From contig NZ_JAFIEU010000008.1 of the NCBI RefSeq assembly GCF_020832325.1, positions 97,287-161,286 on the forward strand: DNA of 64,000 nt, written 5' to 3'. The stretch comes from Lunatimonas sp. GTDB taxonomy: Bacteria; Bacteroidota; Bacteroidia; Cytophagales; Cyclobacteriaceae. A model generated the notes under the pieces. That model was given only the letters and a program-made list of their open reading frames with translations. It was not told the DNA's origin and made no database searches. Below are positions 63,178-64,000 of this stretch, piece by piece (position 1 is the first letter of the stretch; every line of letters begins with the position of its first letter). Made by a program: the position numbers and the translations under genes.

Positions 63178-63918
63178 ATGAACAACAACCAGACCATCGA
63201 AAAACTCAGGGCCATGCGCCTGGCGGCCATGTCGGAGCTGCACCTGCAGCACGTGAAGAACAACAGTTTCAACGAACTTACACCGGACGAATACCTTGCC
63301 GTGCTCACCGACCATGAATGGGAGGACAGGCAGAACAGAAAGACCGGCCGCCTGCTCACGCAGGCGGGTTTCCGGCAGAAGGCGTCGATAGCCGATATCA
63401 ACTATGTCCAGCCCAGGAACCTGGAAAAGAACATGTTCAACAGGCTGGCCACGCTTGACTTCATTGTCCGCAAACAGAACATCATCGTCACAGGTGCCTC
63501 CGGATGCGGTAAGTCCTACCTCTCCCAGGCACTCGGCCACCAGGCATGCCTGATGGGGTACAGGGTCTATTATACCAACACCTCACGTCTTCTGTCCATG
63601 CTCAAACTATCCAAGGTGGACGGGACCTATTTCGGGGAGCTCAAAAAAATCGCCCGGGTAGACCTGCTGATATTGGACGACTTCGGGCTTCAGCCCTTTG
63701 ACAACCATGCACGTGAGGCGTTGATGGACATAACCGATGACAGGTACACAGAAAAGTCGATGATTGTCTCCTCCCAGATCCCGGTATCGGCATGGTACGA
63801 CCTCTTGGGAGGGGAGGGGACATTGGCCGACGCATTCCTTGACCGGATAGTGAATTCGTCCCACCGGATAAACCTGAACGGAGAGTCCATGAGAAAGGGG
63901 ATTTTAAAAAATGAATAA
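63178..63918 (+). CDS. istB: IS21 helper ATPase IstB
   Basis: A 246-residue AAA+ protein related to DnaC. Walker A GASGCGKS, Walker B LLILDDFG, and SSQIPVSAWYDLLG. It recruits and activates IstA at target DNA. Intact. Confidence 0.95.
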   Translation: MNNNQTIEKLRAMRLAAMSELHLQHVKNNSFNELTPDEYLAVLTDHEWEDRQNRKTGRLLTQAGFRQKASIADINYVQPRNLEKNMFNRLATLDFIVRKQNIIVTGASGCGKSYLSQALGHQACLMGYRVYYTNTSRLLSMLKLSKVDGTYFGELKKIARVDLLILDDFGLQPFDNHAREALMDITDDRYTEKSMIVSSQIPVSAWYDLLGGEGTLADAFLDRIVNSSHRINLNGESMRKGILKNE

Positions 63919-64000
63919 ATAATTTTAACTACTTTGCACCTTCTTTTGGAGTGGCACCATTTGACCGAAAACGCTGGCATGGTCCGACCGAAATATCCAA

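Larger units (their letters stand above)
61421..64000 (+). mobile_element. IS21-family insertion sequence, right end at or just past the window edge
   Basis: It holds istA and istB in order. The left end has five GTGCCA motifs (61433, 61456, 61480, 61524 and 61548), four spaced 23-24 nt, each followed by an ATTCCGGTT-like word. The right end has inverted TGGCAC (63952) and TGGCAT (63975), again 23 nt apart. Multiple terminal transposase sites are typical of IS21. The exact outer ends and target duplication cannot be seen because the right end is cut. Confidence 0.9.

Noticed and set aside
1..64000. CRISPR arrays, rRNA and tRNA genes
   Set aside because: No regularly spaced identical repeats and no rRNA or cloverleaf-like sequence noticed on either strand by eye.

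Overview
The window looks like chromosomal DNA from a free-living Bacteroidota bacterium of the Cytophagales (Cyclobacteriaceae-like). Evidence: an abundance of secreted and lipoprotein hydrolases, TAnnTTTG-type -7 promoter elements, WG-repeat, DUF3127 and DUF6428 proteins, a YozG/DUF2975 pair, a PurK-PurE pair and a Bacteroidota-type DabA-DabB-SulP operon. No rRNA, tRNA or CRISPR array was found.

1-16.6 kb is a glycan/phosphoester catabolic locus with no SusC/SusD pair. A leftward operon encodes a ROK kinase, an FHS-type sugar permease and a XylR-like regulator. Divergent from it runs a long rightward series: a propeller + alpha/alpha-toroid protein of unknown activity, a Tat-exported alkaline phosphatase, a purple-acid-phosphatase-like enzyme, two sialidase-fold proteins flanking a YdjC/ChbG-type deacetylase, a lipoprotein paralogue of the first protein, an HpcH/HpaI aldolase and a MurQ-like etherase, closed by a clear terminator. 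The outer enzymes would strip and cleave a substituted amino-sugar glycan; permease, kinase, etherase and aldolase would process the product in the cytoplasm.

16.6-30 kb is mixed housekeeping and accessory DNA: K+ channel, selU-selD (selenouridine tRNA pathway), an orphan sulfatase, a DUF3299 protein behind an 18-bp perfect palindrome, a remnant of an L,D-transpeptidase-like gene, a membrane-anchored MutS-type ATPase, purK-purE, DUF3127, a VTT membrane protein, a cytochrome c/FG-GAP lipoprotein and a yeast-FCY1-like cytosine deaminase.

30-42.7 kb: a giant 10-PAS/2-GAF histidine kinase overlapping its response regulator, then dabA-dabB-sulP for inorganic carbon uptake. 42.9-47.3 kb: secreted WG-repeat and unknown proteins, YozG/DUF2975 and a TonB-C-like protein.

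47.3-53.8 kb: cydAB, then a copper-type cluster with an MbnH-like dihaem enzyme, an MbnP-like partner, an outer-membrane-type CDACGCA protein and two tandem CxGxC small membrane proteins. 53.8-60.9 kb: a frameshifted gene, DinB, an arsR-thioredoxin-permease-(AlsD+FmdE) operon, and an arsenic set (arsR, DUF6428, arsC, acr3) studded with palindromic repeats. 61.1 kb to the end: a DUF2846-like gene cut by an IS21-family element that runs to the window edge.

The most notable regulatory signal is a GTGA-N6-TCAC palindrome (Crp/Fnr type) found upstream of dab, cydAB and arsR. In all three the palindrome centre lies 29.5-30.5 nt from a TAnnTTTG-like -7 element, which is class II activator geometry.
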